A stretch of DNA of 64,000 nt from Oceanospirillaceae bacterium (GTDB lineage Bacteria > Pseudomonadota > Gammaproteobacteria > Pseudomonadales > Balneatricaceae). Made by a program: the position numbers and the translations under genes. The stretch is from contig JAPYOS010000003.1 in NCBI GenBank assembly GCA_029938085.1, forward strand, positions 1 to 64,000, given 5' to 3'. Shown here piece after piece: positions 40,029 through 50,028 of this stretch (the first letter of the stretch is position 1; each line of letters begins with the position of its first letter). The notes under the pieces were generated by a model that was not told where the DNA came from, did no database searches, and saw nothing but the letters and a program-made list of their open reading frames with translations.

Positions 40029-41468
40029 ATGATCGACACGAAAAAGTTTTACATTAACGGCGCTTGGGTTGCGCCTTTGGCCGCTACAGACCTAGACGTC
40101 ATAGACCCGTCTACGGAACAAGTTTGTGCCACTATTTCTATTGGTGGCGCGGCCGACACCGATGCTGCAGTTGCAGCTGCTAAAGTAGCCTTTGAGAGCT
40201 GGAGTCAAACCCCTAAAGCTGAGCGTTTAGGCTTATTGCAAAAATTCCTTGAAATTTATCAGGCTCGAGCCAGCGAAATGGGTCAAGCCATTAGCCAAGA
40301 AATGGGCGCACCGATCGACATGGCTAATGCCTCTCAGGTGGGCACAGGCATTTGGCATACTAAAATATTATTACGTGAACTCGATAAGTTTGAATTTGAG
40401 CGCCCATTGAGTGACCGTGCGCCAAACGATAAAATCATCTATGAGCCGATTGGTGTGTGCGCCTTGATTACGCCATGGAACTGGCCCATGAACCAAGTGA
40501 CCTTAAAGGCCATCGCTGCTATGGCTGCGGGCTGCACCATGGTACTTAAGCCGTCTGAAATTTCACCGTTGTCTGGTTTAGTATTTGCCGACATGATCCA
40601 CGAAGCAGGCATTCCGGCCGGTGTGTTTAACCTGGTTAACGGCGACGGTGTGGGTGTCGGTTCTCAACTGACCAGTCATGCAGATGTCGACATGGTGTCG
40701 TTTACGGGTTCAACCCGTGCCGGTGCCTTAATCTCTAAAAACGCTGCCGACAGTGTGAAGCGTGTGGCCCTAGAACTTGGTGGTAAAGGTGCAAATATCG
40801 TGTTTGCAGACGCCGACGAAAAAGCCATTGTACGTGGTGTAAGGCATTGCTTTAACAACACTGGGCAATCGTGTAACGCACCTACGCGTATGTTGGTAGA
40901 GCGCAGCATTTACGACCAAGCGGTAGAAACTGCAATTCAGGTGGCTGCTAAAACTAAAGTGGGCCGGGCTGCAGAGGCAGGCAATCACATTGGTCCTGTC
41001 GTTTCAGAGTTACAATACAACAAAATCCAAGGCCTTATTAAAGTCGGTATCGACGAAGGCGCTCGTGTTATTGCTGGTGGACTAGGCAAACCAGAAGGTC
41101 TAGAGACGGGGTATTTTGTTAAACCTACCATCTTTGCCGACGTTAACAATGACATGCAAATTGCCCGCGAAGAAGTGTTTGGGCCAGTGTTATGCATGAT
41201 TCCGTTTGACACCGAAGAAGAAGCCTTGGCAATTGCTAATGACACCGTTTATGGTTTGACTAACTATGTACAAACCCAAGACGGCAATAAAGCCAACAGA
41301 GTGGCACGTCGCTTGCGCTCTGGCATGGTGGAAATGAACGGTACGTCTCGCGCCGCTGGTGCACCTTTTGGTGGCTACAAGCAGTCTGGCAATGGTCGTG
41401 AGGGTGGTGTTTGGGGCCTTGAAGACTTTTTGGAAGTGAAGTCCATTAGTGGTTGGACCAACGACTAA
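40029..41468 (+). CDS. Aldehyde dehydrogenase family protein
   Basis: ITPWNWPMNQVTLK, LELGGKGANIVFADAD, NNTGQSCNAPTRMLV. Confidence 0.95.
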   Translation: MIDTKKFYINGAWVAPLAATDLDVIDPSTEQVCATISIGGAADTDAAVAAAKVAFESWSQTPKAERLGLLQKFLEIYQARASEMGQAISQEMGAPIDMANASQVGTGIWHTKILLRELDKFEFERPLSDRAPNDKIIYEPIGVCALITPWNWPMNQVTLKAIAAMAAGCTMVLKPSEISPLSGLVFADMIHEAGIPAGVFNLVNGDGVGVGSQLTSHADVDMVSFTGSTRAGALISKNAADSVKRVALELGGKGANIVFADADEKAIVRGVRHCFNNTGQSCNAPTRMLVERSIYDQAVETAIQVAAKTKVGRAAEAGNHIGPVVSELQYNKIQGLIKVGIDEGARVIAGGLGKPEGLETGYFVKPTIFADVNNDMQIAREEVFGPVLCMIPFDTEEEALAIANDTVYGLTNYVQTQDGNKANRVARRLRSGMVEMNGTSRAAGAPFGGYKQSGNGREGGVWGLEDFLEVKSISGWTND

Positions 41469-41481
41469 GGCCATTGGGAGA

Positions 41482-41562
41482 AGCAACCGTGCTGGCACTC
41501 CAGACTCAAGCAGCAGGCAGTAGTTCACCTTACCGCTAAAGCCTGAGTTTGGAGCTGTTGCT
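41482..41562. other. Nested inverted-repeat element, candidate structured RNA
   Basis: Outer AGCAAC/GTTGCT and inner CTCCAGACTC/GAGTTTGGAG (10 bp, one G-U). Confidence 0.35.
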
Positions 41563-41643
41563 ATTGGTGGCGATTCTCTCTATTGTTTCACTTGCTATAC
41601 ACGTATTCATCGATAGATAGGTTTGCAGCAAAGGAACCCCAAA

Positions 41644-42111
41644 ATGTATACTAAAGTGACCCCCGTTAGACCTTATTGGTCGGCCATCCGTGACAAAATA
41701 TTTAATCACATTAGATTGGCTGGCTTTACCATAGACGAAGCCGATATCATTGGCATCAACGAAACCGATGCAGAGCTCATGTCGCACTTAATGACGCGGC
41801 AAGGTCATATCTTGTTGGTGCCCTACAATGCTTCCTCCAGTAATGAGACCAGCATGAAAACTGGTTTGGACATTATCTATGCGATGAACATCAGCATGCC
41901 TGATTTATGTCAATCACCGATCATCATGCCAGTAGCCAACGCCGTGGCTAACGTATTGCGATCGCGGCTTGCTGAAGAGCGAGAGAACGGCCGTTTCACG
42001 CCAGAAATAGACCAGCAAATTTTGTTTGTTTCAGAGGCAGACATAGACCGGCCAGAGCTGGCGCAACGGATCCGTAGTCATGTTGAAAATCGGGCTCAAG
42101 CCAATTCTTGA
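41644..42111 (+). CDS. Hypothetical protein
   Basis: Uninterrupted ORF with good codon character; no family recognised. Confidence 0.65.
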   Translation: MYTKVTPVRPYWSAIRDKIFNHIRLAGFTIDEADIIGINETDAELMSHLMTRQGHILLVPYNASSSNETSMKTGLDIIYAMNISMPDLCQSPIIMPVANAVANVLRSRLAEERENGRFTPEIDQQILFVSEADIDRPELAQRIRSHVENRAQANS

Positions 42112-42135
42112 TGGGCCACCTTATTTCACCAAGCA

Positions 42136-42192
42136 AGCCTAAATGTTTATTTTTAGCCATGGTTATAAAATGAACATTTGGGCTTTTATTTT
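42136..42192 (+). terminator. Rho-independent terminator
   Basis: AGCCTAAATGTT / AACATTTGGGCT 12-bp stem (one G-U) followed by T-rich tract. Confidence 0.75.
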
Positions 42193-42211
42193 ACCTGTTT
42201 AGAACCCCTAT

Positions 42212-42847
42212 ATGCTTATTACACTGCCTGATTACCGCCATATCTATTCCACAATCCACTCGTTATTGGTTGCCGATGCAGTTGATAGCCATGAAGCTAA
42301 TTTTTTGTTTAGCGTGTATGGCGCACAAATACTCAAACGCCATTACGGTATTGCGGCCCAGCCGGTGGTGGGGTTTGCAGCGTATCATCTGGGTTCGCAA
42401 GCTAAAGTGCTGGCCTTTGGCGAGTCTCAAGGCGGCCGCTTAGAAAGCAATGACAGTCAGCACCATGCCTGGGTTGAGGCCGATGGTTGGTTGATCGATT
42501 TTATGGCGCCATTGTTCCCTGTGTTGGTTAAACGCGCCGGACAAGACGCTAAAATCGAGCCTTGGATGATGCAAAAACCCATGGCGAAAGCCAAGAAGTC
42601 ACTAACCGACTTGCAGCATCAAGGTGATTTTTTTGTGTTAGAAAACGACACTTTGGCGAGCCAAAAGATGTCTGAGTTAGTTACCCAAAAAGCCCATATT
42701 CAGCGTGGTAAGTTGGCTGTAGATTGGTTTGTGAAAGCACCTAAAAAGATGCCGTCGCCGTTGAATGTAACCTATGAAGGTGCCCAAGACGTCGGTAAAA
42801 AGAAACTGGTCGCCTATAAGAGTTTTCTTGTCAGCGGCGCTTGGTAA
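42212..42847 (+). CDS. DUF2026-like protein
   Basis: YRHIYSTIHSLLVADAVDSHEANFLFSVYGAQILKRHYGI; HAWVEADGWLIDFMAP. Confidence 0.65.
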   Translation: MLITLPDYRHIYSTIHSLLVADAVDSHEANFLFSVYGAQILKRHYGIAAQPVVGFAAYHLGSQAKVLAFGESQGGRLESNDSQHHAWVEADGWLIDFMAPLFPVLVKRAGQDAKIEPWMMQKPMAKAKKSLTDLQHQGDFFVLENDTLASQKMSELVTQKAHIQRGKLAVDWFVKAPKKMPSPLNVTYEGAQDVGKKKLVAYKSFLVSGAW

Positions 42848-42859
42848 CGGCGTGGCACT

Positions 42860-43567
42860 GTGACATCTTACGCCACTCGTCTAGATAAGTTTGTGGGCCA
42901 ACAGCTGGGCTACAAAAAACGCCAAGTACAGCTGTTACTGGTTCAGGGTTTGGTCACCTTAGATGACAAGGCGTGTTACCAAGGCGAACAGCTTATTGGC
43001 CAGTTTTCGAAGGTAGAAGTTGACCTTGACGGTGAGCACAGAGTGCTTAGGCACAACAACCCACTCTATGTAATGCTACATAAACCCGCGGGGGTTGTGA
43101 GTGCTACAGTTGATGATCAACATACAACCGTGTTGGATTTGTTGCCTCCGGAGTATCACAGTTTACACATTGCCGGGCGTTTAGACCTGAGTAGTACGGG
43201 CCTGCTGTTGTTAACGAACGACGGTCGATGGTCTCGTCAAATCACCCAGCCAGACACTAAGCTTGCTAAGTATTATGACGTTACCGTAGCGAACCCGATT
43301 ACCCAAGCGCAAGTGGATGCTTTTGCACAAGGTATCTATTTTTCTTTTGAGGACTTAACAACGGCACCGGCGCAGCTACATTTACACACGGCGACTAGCG
43401 CCCAAGTTATTTTGCAGGAAGGTCGCTATCATCAGATCAAACGTATGTTTGGTCATTTTCGTAACCCCGTGCTGAGTATTCACCGAACCCAAATAGGCCA
43501 TATTAAATTGCCTCAAAGCGTAGCAGCGGGGGATTATCGTGTGGTGTCAGATCCCATGGACTTTTGA
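42860..43567 (+). CDS. 16S rRNA pseudouridine synthase, RsuA family
   Basis: MLHKPAGVVSATVDDQHTTVLDLLP, AGRLDLSSTGLLLLTNDG, GRYHQIKRMFGHF. Confidence 0.92.
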   Translation: MTSYATRLDKFVGQQLGYKKRQVQLLLVQGLVTLDDKACYQGEQLIGQFSKVEVDLDGEHRVLRHNNPLYVMLHKPAGVVSATVDDQHTTVLDLLPPEYHSLHIAGRLDLSSTGLLLLTNDGRWSRQITQPDTKLAKYYDVTVANPITQAQVDAFAQGIYFSFEDLTTAPAQLHLHTATSAQVILQEGRYHQIKRMFGHFRNPVLSIHRTQIGHIKLPQSVAAGDYRVVSDPMDF

Positions 43568-43966
43568 GCGTAATTTTTTAGTTTGGCCTTTTTGGGTCTT
43601 GCTATCTAAACGCCGAGTTTTAGAGCCTTTGGTGGGTTTGGTGGCAATTCTGCGTTTTTCTTGCACCATGGCAGCTTGGATGACTAAGGTTAACTGCTCT
43701 AATGCGGTTTGCCGGTTAGCATCCTGACTTCGGCTGGCCTGAGATTTAATGATAATTTTGCCAGAAGCGCTGATGCGGTGATCTGCCGTATTCAGGAGTT
43801 TGTGTTTGACGTAAGGCGGCAGAGACGTTGAAGCACGGATGTCAAAAAACAAATGCACCGCTGTTGAGGTTTTATTAACATGTTGGCCACCGGCGCCTTG
43901 GGCACGAATAAACTGTTGCTCTATCTCGTGGGCAGGAATGGTGATGCGGTTGGATATCTTTAACAT
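43547..43966 (-). CDS. arfB: Alternative ribosome-rescue factor / peptidyl-tRNA hydrolase ArfB
   Basis: FIRAQGAGGQHVNKTSTAVHLFFD (GGQ) and basic C-terminal tail. Confidence 0.93.
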   Translation of the reverse strand: MLKISNRITIPAHEIEQQFIRAQGAGGQHVNKTSTAVHLFFDIRASTSLPPYVKHKLLNTADHRISASGKIIIKSQASRSQDANRQTALEQLTLVIQAAMVQEKRRIATKPTKGSKTRRLDSKTQKGQTKKLRSKVHGI

Positions 43967-44026
43967 TCCCTATTATAAAGACTGTTGGCCTAATTTGGCT
44001 AATCAAAAGCGGCTAATCACATGTGG

Positions 44027-44980
44027 TTATCGTATAAGGTGCTTTTGTTGAAATGCTGGGCTGACTTTTGTGAGCCAGTAACTTAAGGCGCTGGTGACGA
44101 CAAAGGCAAACAACAGGCGCAACCAAAGTACACCTGATAAATGGGCACCCAATAACAACACCAATAAAGTATCTTCAATCAGGCTATGGCAAAAACCCAG
44201 TAGCGCGAGGGAGGTAAAAATGTCCTTTTTGGAGACATGACCGGCATGAGCTTCTTTAATTAACAAACCCCCGCCAAAAGATAAACCCAAAGTTATCCCC
44301 ACCAAGGTGATGGTAGTGGCCTCTTTGCCAATACCCATGAGTTTTAATATAGGTCGCAAAATCCATTGGATAACACGCTCTACACCTATGGCTTTTAGGA
44401 CCTTTAAGAAGGTTAGCAGTACTATAATGATAATTTGTATCATCAGCAACGCTTGGATTTGTGCCAGCCCCCACGGCATTAAACCGGGTGCAATTGGGTC
44501 CGGCTGCCACACCATTTGGGCAGGTTCTTGTAACCACTGGCTTTGATCGTAGAATACATGCAGTAACCAAGCAAAGGCAAAGGCGCCGAGCATACGTATG
44601 ATGATGGCAGCCCGCATTCGCATGCCTGCTAATTGTGCTATTTTGGTTTCAATGGGTAGGCCATGGGCCATAAGCAATAAGCCGCTCAGAACGGTCATTT
44701 GAGCGATGGATAGAGGGGTGTCTAAGGGCAGCGAATAGAGTACGATCATGCCGCCGTAAATGTTGGTGGCTATGGTGGCAGCCCAGACCAACCCCATGCC
44801 TTCGGGCAGGCCTAACAGCGCCATAAGCGGGCCCAACCATTGGCCTAAAAGGGCGACACCACCGAGTTCTTCTAACACCTTAACTATAACGATCACAGGC
44901 ACCATGAGTTTAAACAGAGGCCAAGATACAGCCATTATTTCGTCAAATAATTCTCGAAAAAACTGGCGTATAGGGTGCAT
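44027..44980 (-). CDS. Nucleoside-recognition (Gate) domain membrane protein
   Basis: Polytopic; MVPVIVIVKVLEELG and LKVLKAIGVERVIQWILRPILKLMGIGKEATTITLVGITLGLSFGGGLLI. Confidence 0.75.
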   Translation of the reverse strand: MHPIRQFFRELFDEIMAVSWPLFKLMVPVIVIVKVLEELGGVALLGQWLGPLMALLGLPEGMGLVWAATIATNIYGGMIVLYSLPLDTPLSIAQMTVLSGLLLMAHGLPIETKIAQLAGMRMRAAIIIRMLGAFAFAWLLHVFYDQSQWLQEPAQMVWQPDPIAPGLMPWGLAQIQALLMIQIIIIVLLTFLKVLKAIGVERVIQWILRPILKLMGIGKEATTITLVGITLGLSFGGGLLIKEAHAGHVSKKDIFTSLALLGFCHSLIEDTLLVLLLGAHLSGVLWLRLLFAFVVTSALSYWLTKVSPAFQQKHLIR

Positions 44981-45113
44981 ATCAAGGGCCTTTGATGGTA
45001 TTGCATTTGGGACAGGCGATGGTAACTGATTTCAGCCTCATTGTCTTTGCATTGACACGGCTCTACAGAGGCGGCACTATCGCAGCCCTAACGCGTTTAA
45101 ATGGATGTAACTC

Positions 45114-45731
45114 ATGAGCACGGCCTTACTGTTGGCATTGATTCCCACCTTCTTTTTTGTTTCGGTAACGCCGGGTATGTGTATGACCTTATCCCTTACC
45201 TTGGGCATGACGGTGGGCATACGCCGTACTCTTTGGATGATGCTAGGTGAATTGATTGGTGTAGGTCTAGTTGCGGTGTTGGTGGTGGTAGGCGTTGCTG
45301 CGTTGATTGTTCAATACCCTGAGCTATTTGTAGGATTGAAAATTGCCGGTGGTGGCTACTTGTTTTACCTCGGTATTCAACTGTGGCGTTCACGGGGCAA
45401 AATGGCTATTGACCTTAATGGCCGACCTAAAGACACAGGCCGCTGGCAATTGGCCAGCCAAGGTTTTATCACCGCCGTTGCCAACCCAAAAGGCTGGGCA
45501 TTTTTTATTGCTCTGTTGCCGCCGTTTATTGACGCCACGCAGCCTTTGCCTGCACAAATGGCCACGCTGCTGAGCGTCATACTAACCCTCGAAGCCTTAT
45601 CCTTATTGGTGTACGCCTTAGGCGGAAAAAGCCTGAGTAAAGTGTTACAAAAAAGTGGTAACGTACGTCTCATGAACCGTATTGCCGGTACCATGATGAT
45701 CGGTGTGGCGGCTTGGTTAGCTTTGGGATGA
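45114..45731 (+). CDS. LysE/RhtB-family translocator
   Basis: FFFVSVTPGMCMTLSLTLGMTVGIRRTLWMMLGELIG, NPKGWAFFIALLP. Confidence 0.92.
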   Translation: MSTALLLALIPTFFFVSVTPGMCMTLSLTLGMTVGIRRTLWMMLGELIGVGLVAVLVVVGVAALIVQYPELFVGLKIAGGGYLFYLGIQLWRSRGKMAIDLNGRPKDTGRWQLASQGFITAVANPKGWAFFIALLPPFIDATQPLPAQMATLLSVILTLEALSLLVYALGGKSLSKVLQKSGNVRLMNRIAGTMMIGVAAWLALG

Positions 45732-45733
45732 AC

Positions 45734-47491
45734 ATGCTGAACAGTGAAGGCGTTGCTATAAAATTGCAAAAATGGCGCTGGTTAGCACTGTTGAGTGGTT
45801 TAGTAGTGATAGTTGCAAGCGTGAGTTACTTTGTGTCCTATCAAACCTTCATTCAAGCGGAACAACAAAGGACCCAAGATCGAGCGAGTCACTTTCGAAG
45901 CCTTCTAGAGGGCGTGTTGAATCAGCATAAACCGTTACTGAGTGTGCTGACAGAAGACCCTGGTGTTATTGGGGTATTGTCTGGAGCGACAGGCAAAAAA
46001 AATCAACTTAATCAGCGCTTAGCGAGGTATACCACGACCTCTGGACTGGAATCTATTTACCTTATGGATCCCACAGGGGTAACGCGAGCGGCGTCCAATT
46101 ATCAACATTCGCGTAACTTGTCTTTTATGGGCAAAAATTATGGCTTCAGGCCGTACTTTAAGGCGGCTCTTGCAGGTGATGACGGCTCCTATTTTGCGGT
46201 TGGTGCCACTACAGGTTTACCGGGACATTTTATATCTAGCCCCGTGCTCAGTAAAAAAGGAACTGTTATTGGCGTCCTTGCAGCGAAAATTGACGCCGCT
46301 GCGCTGTCGGTGATTTGGCAATCATCTGAAGACCTTGGTTTTATTACCAATGGTAGTGGCGTGATTATCCTGTCTAACAACACCCCATGGTTGTATCAAA
46401 CCATGGAACCTTTAACCGCAGCTCAATTGAAATTAATCCGAGCACAGAAGCAGTTTGCTGGTAAAGCATTGCCACACTTTGAGTGGCAAGCCGTGGACAC
46501 CTCAAATGTCACGGTGGAAGGCAAGGAATACCTGTACACGCCGCATGATATTGGCAGTGCGGGATGGGTATTACACCTGTTGTCTGACCCTGCTAGGGCT
46601 AAAAAAAATGCTGCGTTTGTTGCTTTAGTGGTGAGCGCATTAGTGCTCTTGTTGCTTTCTTGGGGGCTCGCCGTTAGGTCTAGGACGATAAAGCAGTCGT
46701 TGCTAAAAAGTGAACAAAATCGTCGCCAACTCGTACAAGTAAATGATAATTTAGAGGCCGAAATCAACGAGCGCCACCGAACTGAAAAGCGGCTTTCTCT
46801 AGCCCAGAAAAAATTGCTCCAAGCTAGTCGTATGGCCGCTTTAGGACAACTCTCGGCGGCGGTAATACACGAATTGGGGCAACCACTTGCGGCCTTTAAA
46901 AACTACCTAGCGGCGGCGGAAATTGATCCTGATGGCGAGGACATGGGCCAGTTGCTAAGGAATTTAGATGCGGTGGCCATGCGTATGCAAAGCACCACTT
47001 CGCAATTGCGGTTTTTTTCTCGACCGGATGAAACCAAATTTGTCCCTGTGGACCTTAATTTAGTAGTTAATAATGCGATTAAGCTTTCACAAGCTCAGTG
47101 TCGTGATGCTATGGTGGATTTGCACTGGAACCCGGACTCGCAGGTGGTAGCCCACGTGATGGGGCAGAGCTTGCGCTTAGAGCAAGTGGTGGTTAACCTA
47201 TTAATCAACGCTTTTGCAGCGGTTAGTGGTGGTGGTCAAGTATGGGTTAGCTTAGGCTTGGAGCAAAACAGCTGGTTGCTGAAAGTGGCCGACGACGGGC
47301 CTGGTTTTGGCGATCAGGATCCGGAAGAATTATTTGAAGCTTTTTATACTACCAAAGCCAGTGCCAATGGTTTGGGTTTGGGATTGGCCATCAGTGCGGC
47401 TATTGTCAACGAACATCAAGGCCAAATTTGGGCGCAAAAGAGCATTCACGGTGGCGCCGAATTTGTCGTCACCATTCCTAGAGCCACGTGA
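45734..47491 (+). CDS. DctB-type sensor histidine kinase
   Basis: Periplasmic dCache-like domain; H-box LSAAVIHELGQPLAAFKNYL; DDGPGFG and GLGLGLAI boxes. Confidence 0.92.
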   Translation: MLNSEGVAIKLQKWRWLALLSGLVVIVASVSYFVSYQTFIQAEQQRTQDRASHFRSLLEGVLNQHKPLLSVLTEDPGVIGVLSGATGKKNQLNQRLARYTTTSGLESIYLMDPTGVTRAASNYQHSRNLSFMGKNYGFRPYFKAALAGDDGSYFAVGATTGLPGHFISSPVLSKKGTVIGVLAAKIDAAALSVIWQSSEDLGFITNGSGVIILSNNTPWLYQTMEPLTAAQLKLIRAQKQFAGKALPHFEWQAVDTSNVTVEGKEYLYTPHDIGSAGWVLHLLSDPARAKKNAAFVALVVSALVLLLLSWGLAVRSRTIKQSLLKSEQNRRQLVQVNDNLEAEINERHRTEKRLSLAQKKLLQASRMAALGQLSAAVIHELGQPLAAFKNYLAAAEIDPDGEDMGQLLRNLDAVAMRMQSTTSQLRFFSRPDETKFVPVDLNLVVNNAIKLSQAQCRDAMVDLHWNPDSQVVAHVMGQSLRLEQVVVNLLINAFAAVSGGGQVWVSLGLEQNSWLLKVADDGPGFGDQDPEELFEAFYTTKASANGLGLGLAISAAIVNEHQGQIWAQKSIHGGAEFVVTIPRAT

Positions 47492-47497
47492 GATTGA

Positions 47498-48840
47498 GTG
47501 AATAATATGTTTTCAGCCCTTAGCGTGTTGATTATCGATGATGATGCGGAAGTAAGGCAGTCCTTGGTGCACCTATTTGAACGAGCCAATTGGCAGGTTA
47601 GTCACCTTTCTAACGCGGTTAACGGTGTAAAAAGGATTATTTCTTGCAATCCAGATTTAGTTATTTCAGACGTTAAAATGCCTGGCATTAGTGGCTTGCA
47701 GTTGTTTGAAGAAACCCTCTCAAGTGAACTTTCGCCACCCTTTATCTTTGTATCGGCGTGGCTATGGCTGTGCAAGCCATGCAGCAGGGCGCTTACAGTT
47801 TTTTAGAAAAACCGTTTGACCCAAAACGCCTGTTGATGGCGGCTCAAAACGCCGCAAAACAGTTTCGTTTGCAACGTCAAAACCGTCAATTACATGCTCA
47901 AATAGCGGCCTTGTCTGGGTTAGATCAGTTGCTCGTGGGCAATAACCCAGCGCTGGTTAAGGTTAGAGGCGAAATACACCAGTATGCTCAACTTATGGCA
48001 CCAGTGATGCTGCACGGTGAGACAGGTTCTGGCAAAGAGCTCGCGGCTCGCGCCTTGCACAATTTATCACAACGCTCCACTGAGCCCTTTGTTACGGTGG
48101 ATTGCTCGGCCATGACTAGCGATTTTTTTGATGTCATGATGTTTGGTTCTTCCACTCAAGAAACCTGCTATTTACACGCCGCTGAAGGGGGTACGTTATT
48201 CTTGGATGAGCCCAGTGCTTTGTCTAATGATCAGCAAGCTGCGCTATTGCGGGTGGTGGATACGGGCCAATATCATCAAGCCGATTCAATTGTTGTAAAG
48301 AGTGCAAATGTGAGGATCGTCTCTGCTACCAATGGCAACATTGAGCAGCAAACCTCCACCGGTCAGCTGCGCGAAGATTTAGCGTTTCGGTTGAATAACT
48401 TTGCCATAGTAATGCCTTGTTTACGCGATTTCAGCGACGATATTTATATGTTGTTTAATTATTTTAGCGAATACTATTTCCGCCTTTATGATATTTCGTT
48501 GGTGCCACTGGATGCGGATGATATCAGCGTTATTATGGCCCATGGCTGGCCCGGAAATGTAAGAGAGCTAAAGCACCTTGCCCAGAGGAGAGTGGTGCGC
48601 AGTCAGCAAGGCGACAGTTCGGTTTCCTTGGTGATGAGGCAGGTTGATGGGGCTCGCAATGATGCTAATAAATCTATGCTGAGGCCTGCCGTAGCTGCTT
48701 TTGAACGTGCGCTTATCGCCCAGAGTTTGATTGATCATCACGGTAAAATGGAAGTAGTAGCAGAAAGCCTTGGTATTGGTCGCCGGACTTTAAATGAAAA
48801 AATGGTCAAATTAGATTTGGATAAGTCTAACTTCATTTAG
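47498..48840 (+). pseudogene. DctD-type response regulator, receiver domain frameshifted
   Basis: Receiver ORF 47498-47806 and AAA+/HTH ORF 47758-48840 in different frames; break within 'FIFVSA|..VAMAVQAMQQGAYSFLEKPFDP'. Confidence 0.8.
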
Positions 48841-48950
48841 TAAGCGGTTTTCCGCAAGCCTGTATAGCCACTACTGGCGATTATCTTCCTATTCAAAAAA
48901 CTCGTTGGTCAAGTAGACTGGATCTACAATAACAATCAACGGGAATTATT

Positions 48951-49958
48951 ATGTTTAATAAAGCGATTAAAACGGGTCTATGTGCGGCCGTGGCTTTGGC
49001 CGTGTCTGGCGAAGTTCTAGCAGAGCAGTGGGATGTATCCTTGTGGGGTAAGCGCCGTGCTTTTACTGAGCACGTAGAAAAGTTGGCAGAACTTGTAAGC
49101 GCCAAAACCAATGGTGACTTCACGCTAAATATTTCTTATGGCGGCTTGTCTAAAAATAAAGAAAACTTAGATGGCATCTCTATTGGTGCGTTCCAAATGG
49201 CGCAATTTTGTGCCGGTTATCATCGTGACAAAAATCCTTCAATTACAGTGCTCGAATTGCCTTTCTTGGGCGTGAGTTCCCTTGAGCAAGAGCGTTCCAT
49301 TTCTCAAGCGGTATACCAACATCCTGCGGTGATAAAAGACTTGGCACGTTGGAATGCAACCGTACTTATGCCGTCCCCATTACCACAATACAATATTATT
49401 GGTGTAGGTGACGCGCCTAAAACATTGGCCGACTATACGGGTTTGAGTGTTCGAGCTACCGGCGGAATCGGTAAAGCCATGGCGGCCGTTGGCGCCGTAC
49501 CTACCTCAATGTCTGCGTCTGAAGTACGCCAAGCGCTAGACAGCGGTGTAGTTAAGGCGGTTGCATTTGCGCCTCATGCGCACATGTCTTATGGCACCGT
49601 GGAAACCGGCAAGTGGTGGACCACAAACTTAAACCCAGGCACAGTAAACTGCCCAGTGGTGGTTAACACGGATGCATTGGCAGAGTTGCCGGTAGCGCAC
49701 CGAGACGCTTTGCTCAGTTCTGTTGACGAAGCATTGGATCATTACATTACTACCTACAACGGTAAAACTATGGACGCCTGGGGACCAACGCTTGAGGCAA
49801 AAGGCATTCAGTCCATCACTTATACCGACTCTGAACTTGCGGCCTTTAAGGCAAAAGTTGCAGGACCCGCTGCAGCCGCTTGGATCGAAGACAATACGGC
49901 TAAAGGGCTGCCAGCTCAGGAGTTGTATGACCTAGTGACTGGTCTTATTGCAAAATAG
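48951..49958 (+). CDS. TRAP transporter solute-binding protein, DctP family
   Basis: Signal peptide; LSVRATGGIGKAMAAVGAVPTSMSASEVRQALDSGVV. Confidence 0.92.
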   Translation: MFNKAIKTGLCAAVALAVSGEVLAEQWDVSLWGKRRAFTEHVEKLAELVSAKTNGDFTLNISYGGLSKNKENLDGISIGAFQMAQFCAGYHRDKNPSITVLELPFLGVSSLEQERSISQAVYQHPAVIKDLARWNATVLMPSPLPQYNIIGVGDAPKTLADYTGLSVRATGGIGKAMAAVGAVPTSMSASEVRQALDSGVVKAVAFAPHAHMSYGTVETGKWWTTNLNPGTVNCPVVVNTDALAELPVAHRDALLSSVDEALDHYITTYNGKTMDAWGPTLEAKGIQSITYTDSELAAFKAKVAGPAAAAWIEDNTAKGLPAQELYDLVTGLIAK

Positions 49959-50028
49959 GAACCAGTAATAGGCAACATAGGCTAATCTGATTTAGTCTAT
50001 GTTGTCACTATGTCTGGATGGAGGCTGT

